A stretch of 50,092 nucleotides of DNA, taken from Chlamydomonas sphaeroides (Eukaryota > Chlorophyta > Chlorophyceae > Chlamydomonadales > Chlamydomonadaceae). Both the position numbers and the translations under genes were made by a program. The notes under the pieces were generated by a model. It worked only from the letters and a program-made list of their open reading frames with translations, did not search any database and was not told where the DNA came from. Within the stretch, counting starts at the first letter, position 1; each line of letters starts with the position of its first letter. The stretch lies in contig BDDC01000284.1 in assembly GCA_001662425.1 (NCBI GenBank), positions 22,205 to 72,296 on the forward strand, read 5' to 3'. Below are positions 10,443-21,500 of the stretch, one piece after another.

Positions 10443-12059
10443 ATCACCGTGCGCCGCGGCGGCACTGCGCTTGGCCTAAAATGGCGTAACAAAATCGCTG
10501 CAAGAGAGCAGAGCGTCGTGGATAGAACGGCTCGGAAGGGCAATGAGCTTGGTAATTGTAAAGGTGCGCATTAATGTGAGCGACCGCAGCCCTTTTTTGC
10601 GACCCCCCGTACGGGCAGAACCGCGGGCACACGGAGTGAGCAGGAGGGAGGGCCAGGGGTGACCCCTTGTGTGCGCCAGGCGTGCCCCCTGGTGCGGGCA
10701 GCACCCGGTCCCTGGCGCCTGCAACCTGCTCCATCGCGTGTCAGGAGGCTAGAGCTTGAGGGGGTGCATGATGGTACGTAGGGAAAGCGTCGCAACCGCA
10801 GTGCATGTTCAGTGCTGGTGATGCTAGTGAAATGCAACGAGTGACAAGGAGCTCGCCGCCACCGGCAAGGTTACAGAGTCACGGATTGAGGCACAGTAGG
10901 GGTACGAGGCAGCACCCTCACGGCCGCTCCTATACGCGTGGCATTATCAGGCAGCATTTTCCTTGTCCCACCCCCCACCCCCTCACATTGCCCTTCCTTC
11001 CTATTGCATTATTCAGTACAAACAATAGACGGTCTGTGTTTGGTTTCAGCTGTGCTTGCGGGCACTTCTTCCTCGTTGCCAAGTCCATCGCGACCGACAC
11101 ACCACAAGATGCGGAAACGTGCCAGCATTCAATGGATTAATTTCAAATCCACAAGCAGGTCAGATCTGGGCGCCACAGACGTTCCCTCGAGCATGAATTG
11201 ATGCTCTGATCCCCTGTACAGCCTGTAGGCCCCCCGGAGGAAGATGGGGACTCCCGCCCCAGGCGGCCCCATGCAGCTGCTGGCAGTGCCCTTGGCTCCC
11301 ACTTGGCTGCTGGAATCCCAGGCAGGGGCACCGGGCTGGTCATGCACGCCCGTTGCAGAGGAGGTGGCCCGCCCCTCGCCGAGGGCCCGGGTCGCGCCTC
11401 AAGCTGCAGCGCATTGCCTTCGCCCGCCATAGCACCCGTCGGTGCCATAATGGCGGCGTGTGCGTGCGCCCACACGAAGCCACGCCGCACCCTCGCCGAG
11501 TGCACAAGCAGGCTAGCACGCCTGCCACGTCAGCCCCAGAGGAGCATCCTGTACAAGCCCACAACGTCCCAGCCACTCCGAAACATGTGGACCCCACCCT
11601 ACGCGCGGTCGTCACCAGCGCACCAGGCACTGTCGACTCAGCCCGCGGCCATACAGCGCTGTCCACAACGCACGGGTGGCTTTGCATCCGGAACCTTCAC
11701 ACCAACTAACTTACTTACTCCCTAAGCTTAGCTAACGGTAACTTCGCGCAACCAACTGCCCATATGGTCGCTCACGAGCGCTCGCAATGGCTGACCGCGG
11801 CCCCATCCAGCAACCCTGCCGCCGCTCGTGCGCACCGCACCGATGCCCGCAGGGGGAATGGTAGCCTCCCTTGCTTACATCTGTGGGTGCAGGACCCTGC
11901 TCCCTGCAGCTGCAACGACAACAGCAGGTGCAACGCTTTTCCGTACGCTGCCGGCTCGCCTTGGCGTCGCCGCTCGACACACCGCCCATTGCGAACTATG
12001 AAGTTTGAAAGACGTCAAGAGATAAAACCAATTATCCTTGACGACCCAATCAGCTATTG
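10443..12059. other. Intergenic; one possible minus-strand exon at 11129-11347
   Basis: No gene can be assigned with confidence. The first part should hold the promoter of the minus-strand Rieske gene. On the minus strand at 11129-11347 a frame ends with GAYRLYRGSEHQFMLEGTSV and then a stop. It looks less biased than its surroundings and might be a last exon or a relic, but I do not recognise it and cannot find partner exons. Confidence 0.3.
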
Positions 12060-12140
12060 TGCGCACGGCCGACGCGCCACTCCACCCTGGGCGTGCTGTG
12101 CCGCGTGTGGGGTTCTGTGCTACTTAACACTTGAACATAC
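12060..12140. repeat. Dispersed repeat, copy B
   Basis: Positions 12068-12140 match copy A (1152-1224) in the same orientation, with roughly 12 differences in 73 positions by eye. Its left end shares GCGCACGGCC and the following GNCGCGCCA stretch with copy C at about 15236. No gene fragment is recognisable beside this copy. Confidence 0.6.
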
Positions 12141-13055
12141 AGGCAGCATGCATGCATACTGACGCGGTGGCCCCCAAGCACAGCAACCAATACGGTTATT
12201 ATCTTGCATGCATCTTGAAATGGTGGTCCCCAAACACGAGCCACAAGGCCTACGAAGCCCTTCCGACGCAAATTGCTCCCCTGCACAATCGTTGCCAGCC
12301 TTTTTCGCCCAGCGTCCATCAAGTCCAGCCGGCAAAGAGCGCGCGCCGCACCGTGCATCGCGGGATCTTCGCCGGCCCCTGCTGAGACGCCACAAACTTC
12401 GTCGGCCCGAACACAACATCCCACCGTGCTTTGCTGCCTTTCGCACTACCGCGTTTGTTGGGAACTCATGGACTTCGGCAGCACCTCTCGGCTGCGCAGC
12501 GTGCGCCAAACCCCGGACAACCCCCCGCATACGTCAACGCGTCATGCAGAGCCCAGCGAGGCTCCGCTCCACTTGCGTGCCGTGCAGGGCCCCGCAGACG
12601 CCGGCAATGCCCGGTGCAGCAAGCACACGCACCGCACGCGAGCCAGCACAGCAGTGCCCAACACACGCCCCTCGAGGAGCGGGGCGCAAACCTCTAAAGC
12701 GTCCCTCGCGCCAGAGGCCCACAGGGCGCCTGGCTTTATCTGACGGGCCGCAGCCCCGGCCACTCACGCCGCGTGCTGCACCCCCATACGCTTTGTGACA
12801 TCACAGTTGTGCATGCATGACTGCTTGCCGCCCCACGCCCCGCGCCGCGCCACCCCACTCGCTTTGAGCAGTGCACCAAGCGTCCTGCCAGCCGCGGCCG
12901 AGCCCCAGCCCCTCGCAAGGCGCGCAAAAAGGATGAGCGGTTTGCTTGATTAGTGTCTTTAGTGGCTAACTCAGGCCTGGAACGCGGCACCAGCACCTGT
13001 CACCTTGAGCTCTCCAGACCACAACCTCACGGCGCGGCCCCGGCCCATGCAACCG
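12141..13055. other. Intergenic, no supported gene
   Basis: This stretch lies between repeat copy B and the stop codon of the minus-strand MYB gene, and should contain that gene's 3' untranslated region. Open frames here are short and without recognisable domains. Confidence 0.4.
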
Positions 13056-16000
13056 CTATCGGTACACCCCGCCGCCCCCATCGCCCGGCCGCCGCCCGTC
13101 CTGGCCCTGCACCAGCCCCAGCGCGTGACCGTTGCCCAGGCCGCGGTTGTGGCCCAGGTACCCGTGGCCGTGGCCATGGCCATGGCCGTCGTGGCCATGG
13201 CCGTAGCTCCGGTCCTGATCGTGGCACCGATTGTGACGCTGAGGCCCGGGATACCCGGGGCCTTCGCCACGGTTGTGGCCGAGGTACGGCTGGTCATGGC
13301 CCTGGCCGTAGCCTCCAAGGCCGTGGCCGTGGCCGTGGCCACGGCTCTGGTCGTGATCGTGACACCCCTGTCTGTGTCCCTGGCCGTGGCTATGGCCCCC
13401 CAGGGCCGGCTGGTGGTCCAGCGCAGGACCGCCCGACGCTGCTGCGCCGTCGCCCTGGACCCACACGCCTGGCACGGCGTAGCCGCCCGGCCGGCCGTGC
13501 CGGTCCGGCCAGCCTTGCCGGGGTTGCGGCGCCGCCTCCCAGCCGCTGTGGCCGCCGGCCGTGCCGCGGCCCTGCACGTCGTCCATGCCCGGCTCCATGC
13601 CCGGCTCCATGTCCACGTCCATGTCGGCCGCATGGCCCGGGTAAGCATGGCCACCCTGAAGGTGAGGATGCTGCTGCTGCAGCTGCTGGCCGCCCGCCTC
13701 CCGGCCGTACTGTGCCGAGCGGCCGTGCGGCGGGGCGTGCAGGGCCGCCAGGGCCAGGGCCTCGGGCGACGGCCGGCGCTGCGCCTCTGCACCGGTGCGC
13801 GCGTCTCGCCAGTCCGCAGCCGCGGGCCTGAGCCAGGGCTGCGGCTCCGGCGCAGCCCGCGGACCGCGCGGCCGCTCGTCGGCGCGGATCGCTGCGGCCG
13901 CCCCCCCCGGACCACGCATCGGCGGCTGCTCCTGGGCCAGGGCCGCAGCCGGCCTCGCGGCACAGGGCGCCTGGCCGCGGCCCGCGTACGGCACCGCATC
14001 CTCGTTGCCGTATTGCGTCATGCCTCCAGATCCGTATCGGTACGGCGCTGGCTCGAGATCTTCGTACGGCGCGCTGCGATCATAGTACGGCGAGGCGGTG
14101 TTGCGTGCGGCGGCAGGGTCCGGCGCTAGCCGCCCCGCCTGCGGCGCCGCCGCAGGCCCCGTTGCCAGCGCCGGACGCCCCAGAGGCAGCTGGCGAGGCG
14201 CCGCCTGCTGCCGTCGCACGTCCGGAGCGGCGGTCGCCATCGCCGCCACCGGCACCCCCGCCGCCGCGACGTGGGCGCTGGCCGGCCTCTCTGCGCCGCA
14301 ACCTGCGCTCTGCGCGTGTGCCGCCGGCGCCTGCGACCGCCAGGGCTGCTCGGCGTGCTGCAGCGGCGCCGCCGCCGGCGGTCGCACGGCCGCACTGCGC
14401 CGGCCGTCATCGGCTTGGTGGCGGCCGTGGCCGCCTGTATAGGCACTGCCCTCCCTCGCGGCCACAGGCCACGGCTCGGGCACGTGGCGAGGCAGCGGCG
14501 CCGCACCTCGATGCCGCCACTCGCCGTCAGCATCGGGCTCCTGCCAGCCGGCGGCGGCGCCGCCACCGTCACCGGAACCGTAGCCGTCGCCGCCGGCACT
14601 GGGCGCCGACGGGTGACACCCCTGCACCGGCGGCGCGGTGTGGCGGCCTGGCGTAGGCCGCGGCGACGGCCGGCCCTGCGGCGGCACGTGGGGCGGGCTG
14701 CCGCCGCCGTCAACCCCGCCGCCGCCACCGCCCCGGACCAGTTCATCCACCTCCGCCTGCCAGCGCTCGAAGCGGTGTCCGTACGGCAGGCCTGCTGGGG
14801 TGGGGCAGCGGTGTGGGGCGGTGAGCGGCACGTCCGCGACGATGCCAGCGCGTGCGAGGGCCACCGCTAACGGGGCAAAAAAAGCCGCTGACGGCGCGTG
14901 GGGGCCGTCCGCTGACCCCGACACCGGCCCCCACGCGCGCACACACACTGCTGCCTTCTGCCCTGCTGCCGATGGTCCCTGTCTGGTTCGTAGGTACGTC
15001 TACGCGTGTGACACGTGCGTGCTGTGACGGGCCGAGTTGTGTTGTTTGGATGGGTTCTTAGCGCGCGCGTCGGCGGGTGCTGCAAGCTGCTGCTACGCCT
15101 GACCTTGACATCTGTGCACCAAACGTCAGGTAACATGCGACGTGGTACGCGGGCTGGGCTGGGCCTCGGGTTCCTCACGGGTGGCGCATGGGCTTCGCTT
15201 CCGCACTGGCGCACCTAACAACTGCATTCCCTCTGCGCACGGCCGTCGCGCCATTCCCCCAAAGCGTTGTGTGTAGGTTCCGTTTTTGTGAGTATTTCTG
15301 AGCACACACACCTGCACCGTCCTCCCCTGGCGGCCTCTGGTCGCCACGCGGCCGGCTTGCGCCGTACACAGCAGACGCGCTGTGCGGCCTCACGTCCGCT
15401 GCCACAGCACGGGCCGCGCCCTCGCCTCCGCCTCCATCTCCGCCGCCGCGTAGCGCGCCGCCGGCCCACCCGCCGCCGCCGCCGCCAAGGCGACTCCGTG
15501 GTGCCAGGCGGGGACTCTCGGACCAGGGGCCCAGCGGCGGCACATCGCACTCCGACGACTGCGCCGCGGCTGCTGCGGATGGTCGGGGCTGCTGCAGCTG
15601 GTGTGGTTGCACCTGCTGCTGCTGCTGCTGTTGGAGCTGTTGGATCTGGCGTTGCTGTTCCTGCTGCTGCTGCTGCTGCTGTTGGTGTTGGTGTTGGTGT
15701 TGGCGTTGGTTGTAGTGGGGCTGGTGGTGGTGCAGCTGCTGATCGTGGTAGCCCGGGTGCGGGTGCGGCTCGCGCCCGCGTGGCTGCGGCGGCGGCGGCG
15801 CGCCTCGGTGCCCTGGCGCCGGCCGCGGTGGCGGCTGCAGCTGCGGCTCCTGCCGCCAGCTGCCCTCCGAGCCGCTGCTGCGAGGCCCCGGCGCCAAGTC
15901 GCCGCTGTCGGCTGGCGGCGCTGCCGGCCGGGACCCATTGGCACGTTCCGCCGCTGCCGCCCAGTCCTCCCGCCGAGGGCCGTGATGCCACGCCGGCGGC

Positions 16001-17836
16001 GGTGCCGATGCGTGATGCGACGCGTGGCTGGGGTAGGGCCCTGGTGGCGGCGGCGAGACGCCGGTCCGGCCCCTTGCTGGCGGCGCGTTGCCGCCGATGG
16101 GAAGACCGCCGCTGCTGGCGCTGACGTCCGCGGCCTGCTCCCAGCGGGCTCCGTTGGTCTCCATCAAGTGCGGCGGCTGGGCCAGGGCCCGCATCGGCTG
16201 CGAGCCTGCCTCCGTCCTGCCGCCGCCAGACAGAGGTGCCGGCTGCAGCCCATGGGCCTCAGCCTCCGCAGCGACCCCCGCGGTGGCGAAGGGGTTGCGC
16301 ATGGTCGCTGCTGCTGCCAGTCCGTGTCCGCCGCCGTCGTGTCTGCCGCCGCCGCCGTCGAGCCGGCGCACGCCGCCGGCACCAGTGCCGGCGGCGCCAC
16401 CGCGAGCCCACTGCTGCTGGTCGGCGCCGCGGCCGCCGCCACCATCACCGTACAAGACCTCCCACATGCCATTGGCATCGTCGGCATCGCCTGAGCCCGC
16501 AGCGGCCCCGCCGGCGGCAGCGCCGCCAGCCAGGCCGCTGTGGCCATACGGCCCGTTCCGTGTGGTTCCACCGACAGCGCTCAGGTCTCGGTCGCCGCCG
16601 GCTCTTTGCTCGTAGCAAGCCGCCGGCATGCCCGCATCAGCCGCCCCGCCCTGCCAGGCCCCATTGAAGCTACTCCCAAACCGCTGCAGCCCAAGCGCGC
16701 CACCCTCCGCCCCGCCGTCCGCCGCCAGCTCATCTCCTGCGCCGCCCGGCGCCGCCGCCGCGCCCCCGGCCCGGCCCGGCGCCGCCGCCGCGCCCCCGGC
16801 CGGGCCCGGCGCCGCCCCCGTGGCCCCGGCCGGGCTCCGCGGCGGGCAGGCCTCGCCCGGACTGCTGGCAGGCGCCCAGGGCGGCCGGCCAATGAGGCGC
16901 CTGGCCAGATCCGAGAGCTCCGCATCGCTGAGCTTGGAGGCCACCTCGTCGCCCGTGCGCGCCTGCCGCTGCGTCTCCGCCAGCGCCGCGGAGCGGTGCT
17001 CGTAGTCCTCGCTCGCTGCCTCGGGGCGGCACGCGAGGTTGCGCACGTAGCCGCCCAGCAGGCAGGCGGTGCGGCTGGCCAGCGTGCGCTGCTTGCTGCG
17101 GAGGCCGGTTGGGGGTTGGCGGTTGGGGGTTGGATCGGAGGTTGGCCGGGACGGAGCAACGGGTGAAGGGGTCGAGCGGGGTCGCAGCTATTGCCTGACA
17201 GAGCGGCTGCGTCGAGGCTGTTGCGCAGCTCTTTGTGTGCCCAAGGCGGTTGCGCCGGTGTGTGGCCAGGGGTCGCAAACCCGGGGAGGGCGCAGCCCGC
17301 GGCGCAGCAGGCCTGGCGCTGGAGCGGCCGTTTTGTCGCGCGCGCCGCGTGGGGCAGGTGCGGCAGCACTCACCCGTACCACAGGCTCTTGACCTGGGAC
17401 GCTGCGGGAGGGAAGGTGTGGGGCGGGGCGTCGTGTGGGCGCGGCACAGCGGCGGTACCCGGCGGCGGCAGGAGGCCCGGTTGTTGGGTTTGGGCAATGG
17501 CGACGAGGGAGGGGGGGGCCCAATATGGAACACCTGTATCTGTGGTTGCGCCGCATCCGCATCACTCACCTGTGCGCCCAGGGAGCTGCCTTGCAATGGC
17601 AGCCCAGCTGTGTGGCGAGGATAGCCGGGCAGGGGGGCAGCGGGCGCCAGCGCGCGACGGCAGCGCGTCAAGGTTATGCAAACGGGCTGCAACGACGCCC
17701 GGCCTAGCCGCGACATGTCATGCCCGGCCCCTGTGCGACTCCTGGCCCAACTCACCGGTTACCGAGCGCGACATGCAGACAGACGAGGGTCGCCGCCTCG
17801 AGTTCGGTCCAGTTGCCGCCCCATGGGCCTCCGCGC
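13056..17836 (-). CDS. MYB-repeat protein with very long low-complexity tail (N-terminus incomplete)
   Basis: Putative nuclear DNA-binding protein. Five exons join in phase: 17836-17756, 17607-17570, 17401-17374, 17095-15312 and 14866-13056, giving about 1,246 residues after an unresolved first exon. The first three short exons build one MYB/SANT repeat. It runs from WTELEAATLVCLHVALGNRW through AAIARQLPGRTASQVKSLWY and keeps the evenly spaced tryptophans and the LPGRTxxQVKxxW recognition helix. A conserved-looking helix, KLSDAELSDLARRLIG, follows, and then the sequence becomes low complexity. It includes Ala/Gly/Pro-rich blocks, a Gln tract interrupted by other residues (15610-15695 region), a short ordered patch PYGHRFERWQAEVDEL early in the last exon, and a C-terminal His-Gly array with YLGHNRG twice. 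A preceding exon must supply the start and perhaps another MYB repeat; it should lie within 17837-18529. DNA target and process are unknown. Confidence 0.8.
13150..13400 (-). repeat. GGCCAT/GGCCGT-type repeat coding for His-Gly array
   Basis: Hexamer-like repeats such as GGCCATGGCCATGGCC and GGCCGTGGCCGTGGCC encode runs of alternating His and Gly on the minus strand within the last MYB exon. The unit GHGHGHGYLGHNRG, or close variants, appears twice. It is translated in the gene's frame without a stop, so it is a coding minisatellite that may vary in length between strains. Confidence 0.75.
15186..15311. repeat. Dispersed repeat, copy C, at the donor end of a MYB intron
   Basis: Read on the minus strand, this begins with the intron donor GTGTGTGTGCTCAG at 15311. 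It then contains ATGGCGCGACGGCCGTGCGC, matching copies A and B, and CCAGTGCGGAAGCGAAGCCC, matching copy A except for one base. The whole stretch falls inside the 445-bp intron 15311-14867. The frame reads through part of the repeat, so an unspliced message would add about 45 residues before a stop. Confidence 0.55.
15610..15695 (-). repeat. CAG-type trinucleotide tract (poly-Gln coding)
   Basis: On the minus strand of the large MYB exon, CAG and CAA codons give two Gln-rich runs separated by mixed residues, next to a His/Gln-rich segment. Interruptions make it less prone to slippage than a pure tract. It is translated in frame as part of the MYB protein. Confidence 0.8.
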
Positions 17837-18529
17837 CTGCAGGTGTTGTTATGGTGGCGGCTTGTCAGGCTTCAGACGCTAACTCAACGACCTGTTCGGC
17901 TCTTCCACAAGAGCATTGTCGAAACCAGATGTCTGCCGCGTGACTTTTGAGGGATTAACATATGTTGTACATTGCAGGACGGCACGAGGCAATGCAGCTG
18001 AAGCCGTTCTGTCGTTGGCATCAGGGCAAGTCGATGGCGCCACACCGACGGAGACGCCACCTTAACACTATTGCTGCATACATACCGTGAAGCGCTGGGC
18101 ATCGCCCTGGGCGACACCGGGGGGCACGACAAAGGGTCTTGCGACATCATGGCGACGCTTCTTTATGTGCGCATTCTTAGTCCAACGGCTTAGCAACACA
18201 GTGAAGGATGATAGCCTGTAAGCTGGCCTGGGTGTTATTGTGCAGAGGGCGCGCGGTCTGCGAACTGTCGTTTCCGTCGTGCTCTTGCGGTACGACCGCC
18301 GAACGCCAGACAAGTAGGGAGTCATTTATGCATAAGGGCTACACGACAACGACTACTTTAAGTCAACGTTTGGCCTACCCGGGTACGGACAAAAGGGGGT
18401 GCACATTCGGTGCAGCAGGTGCAGCATCGCAACTTGGGAACCTGCCGCGAAGGCCGTAGCGCCCGGGCGCGTGCTTTGCAGCATGCGCATTGATGCTTGA
18501 CAATTGCAGAGCGCCAACGCCAAATCTTT
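17837..18529. other. 5' region of the MYB gene and 3' region of the DUF676 gene
   Basis: Both flanking genes are on the minus strand, so this 0.7 kb must hold the hydrolase 3' untranslated region, the MYB promoter and at least one missing MYB exon. The exon at 17836 starts after a good CACCTGCAG acceptor. Upstream of it the same frame is blocked by a TGA near 17880, so the missing exon cannot simply be a continuation. I could not choose a start. Confidence 0.4.
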
Positions 18530-21500
18530 TTACTCCATCAATACCCCCCTTCGTGCTACTCCACCCTTTCCAACCGCCTCCACCTCCCGGCCCGCATCCT
18601 CCGCCTGCGCTTCCGACAGCAGCGGCGACACGGCGCGCAGCTCCGGATGCGCAGCCGCCGGCGCCACCAGCCCCGGCGCTGCCAGCACCGCCACCTGCCC
18701 CTCCACCGCCAGCCCAGCCTCCGCCCCCCGCGCCTCGCCGCCTCGCTGCCCTTCCGCCGCCGCAGCTCCGGGGCTCCTCGCCGCCTGCGCCGCCTGCAGC
18801 CGCTCCCACTCGCGCTCCAGCTCAGCTACTGTGGAAGCCACGTGGGCCGCCACCGCCATGCCCTGGTAATTCATCCAGCGCCGCGTCACCTGACATGCCG
18901 GGGCGGGGGACGCGGGACGGGTCGGCGGCCGGCGCCGCGTCAAGGCGCTCCCAGCGGCGCACGACAGCGGCCCCGACAGCGCACACGGCAATCGCAACAC
19001 ACGAGCGCATCCCCCGGGGCCCCGCTTCGCCGCGTCGACCTCCCGCGTCGATGTCTACGGGCAGAAGGGGGCCCGGGCGCTGACGGCACCCTTGCCGGGG
19101 CGCTCAGCAGTTCCAAGCCCTAGCAGCTGGCGCACCTGGATGTTGTTGTGCGCAAAGCCAAACGTGGCGCCCTTGAACGACACGTCGATGCGCCGCCACG
19201 GCAGCCGCTGCAGGCGCACCAGCATCGCCTCCGCGGCCGCCACGGCCGACGGCGCCGCGGAGGAGGAGGGCCCAGCGGCCGGGGCCGAGGCGCCGGCCGC
19301 GGCGCGGGGCCCTGAGCCGGCATCTACGGGCACGTCTTGCTCGCCTTGCGCCGACTGCGGCTCCGGGTCGGGCTTGGCTCGCACATCGAAGGCCGCCAGC
19401 AGTGGGTCCTGGGGGCAGAGGTAGGGGTGGCAGGGCCGGCTTGGAGCGTGGGCACAGGCTCGCGCGCCAGAGGCGCGACGAGCTACGGGCAGCAGCGGGC
19501 GGGCGACGGCTATCGTGGGCCGAAAGCGAGCCGGAAAAGCGCAGGGAGCGGTGCTCGGGCCCTGGGTATCAACCATGGACAGGGCCTTTCTATCAAACCT
19601 CCTCCAACCAACACACACCCTGGGCGTGCCGCGCGGGTCGTGTTCTTTCTGTTACTTACCTCAAAACACACGCTCGCCGCTGCCTGCCGCCCCATCCCCG
19701 CCCACCTGCATGACCACCCCTCGCGCGCGCGCCGCGTCCGGCGGCAGGCGCGGCAGCTGGTGCAGGAATCGCAGGCTGGAGTTGGCCCAGCCCACCAGGT
19801 GGTCACCGTCTGGGGGAGGCAGGGTTGGCACAGCGGTTGGTTGGCGAGCCGGCCAGCCAACTGGAGACCGAAGGGGGGGGGGTTCCTCGGCCATGCAGGG
19901 GAGGCGGCACGGCAGCGGCCACGTGGCTTGTCTCTGCGGCCTCCACCCATGGCGAGGAGCGCAGGGCCGCGCCCACGCCCGCGGTCGCCGCCCCCCTTGT
20001 GTACCGGGCAGCACCCTGCGGCGCTGGCGTCCTCGGCTGCCGAGCAGGCGTATGCCGTTGCCTTGCTGCTGTGCCGGAGAGGCTATTAGTGCCTCGTTTT
20101 TAGGCCCTCCTGGCTCCTGAGCGGCTGGGCTCGCTGCGCGTGCTCCAGACCCCCGCCGGGGGGCCAAGGCTGGCTCTGAGGGCCCGGAGCGCGGCAGACA
20201 AAAGCTCCGGATCCCGGGCCCCGCCCCGCCCTGCGGCGCACCCGTGTTGGCGTATGCGGTGCGGCTGGCGAAGGCAGCGAGCGCCGAGTAGAAGTAGAGG
20301 CCGCGGGAGGGGTCGTCTTGCGTCATGCGAAGCAGCAGGGGCGCCGAGGCGGGCGAGGCGGAGGCGGCGGGCGAGGCGGCGAAGGAGGAGGCCACGCGCG
20401 GCGCCGGCGTGGGCAGCGGCGAGGCGGTTGCGGCTCCGTCGGCCAGGAAGAACTGGGTGCCGGTGCGGCGGAACAGCAGGCCGGCGGTGGGCACGGACAC
20501 CGCCTGGGGCCGGGAGGGATGAGGGGAAGATGGGGCGGGGCCAGAGGTAGGGCAGCGCAGGTGGCACTGGACATGGGTGGCGCCGCCGGCGCTGGTGGCA
20601 GTCCCTCTGCCCGGCTGGTGTGTCTGGCGGGCAGCTGCCGTGCTCCCGCCTCCACCGCCTCGGTGGTGCGCCCCTCCCCCCGCACCTGCAGCAGCTTCTG
20701 CACCGGCCGGGCGCCCACCCAGCTGATGAAGGGCACCTGGGGGCGCGGGCGGGGCCGCGAGGGCCGGAGCTGTTTGGCGGCACGACGTTCAATGTCTCTG
20801 CTTCCAACCATCTACAATGACGACGGCATGGCATGGGGTTGCGCCCTGGGTTGCGGGGGATTGCCCCACGACCTCTCCGCCACGAGTCCGTGTGTCCCCG
20901 CACCGCACGTGATGGGCACTCGGACAGCCACTGCGCTAGAGTCGCCTGCCTCTGCCCCTGCCCCTGCGCCTGCCCCGGGCCCTGCCCCTGCTCCTCGTCC
21001 TGCGCCTGCGCAGGCCGCACCTGCGCCAGGCCGTCCGCGTCGCAGCCGCAGTGCGGGGTGGCGAGGCTGAGGAAGTGGCAGGGCGCCAGGCCGGCGATGG
21101 TGCCGCGGGCGGGGTTGTACAGCAGGCCCAGCGCGTACCGCAGCAGCAAGCCGCCCTGGCCAGGGCAAGGGCGGAAGCGCGCGGGCGCGGAGGGACGAGT
21201 GGGGGTGGTGCGGAGGGCGGGGCCGGCGTTGTGCTGCCACCCTAGCGCACATCGCCAGGGCGGGCGGCCGGCGTGGGAGCGGCGCACGGCTCTGCTCTCG
21301 TCCGCGGTACACATGGCACTGCAATCGCACGGAGCGCATACGGGTGCAGCGGCATGCCCAACACGTAGGCTACTCCACGGGTTGCGCATGGGGCACAGTG
21401 CAGCGGGCGCACGAGCACAGCACAGCACAGCACAGCACAGCACAGCACAGCACAAACAGCACAGCGCAGCACAGCACAGCACGCCCGGCGGGCGGCAACA

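Noticed and set aside
15601..16494. 297-codon plus-strand frame starting with a long Leu run
   Set aside because: The hydrophobic Leu run is the reverse reading of the poly-Gln (CAG) tract of the MYB gene and is not a membrane protein.
17837..17890. A second MYB repeat suggested by LKPDK next to the first exon
   Set aside because: The phrase resembles the link between MYB repeats, but its frame does not join the next exon without a non-standard donor, and the preceding sequence has a stop and no recognition helix.
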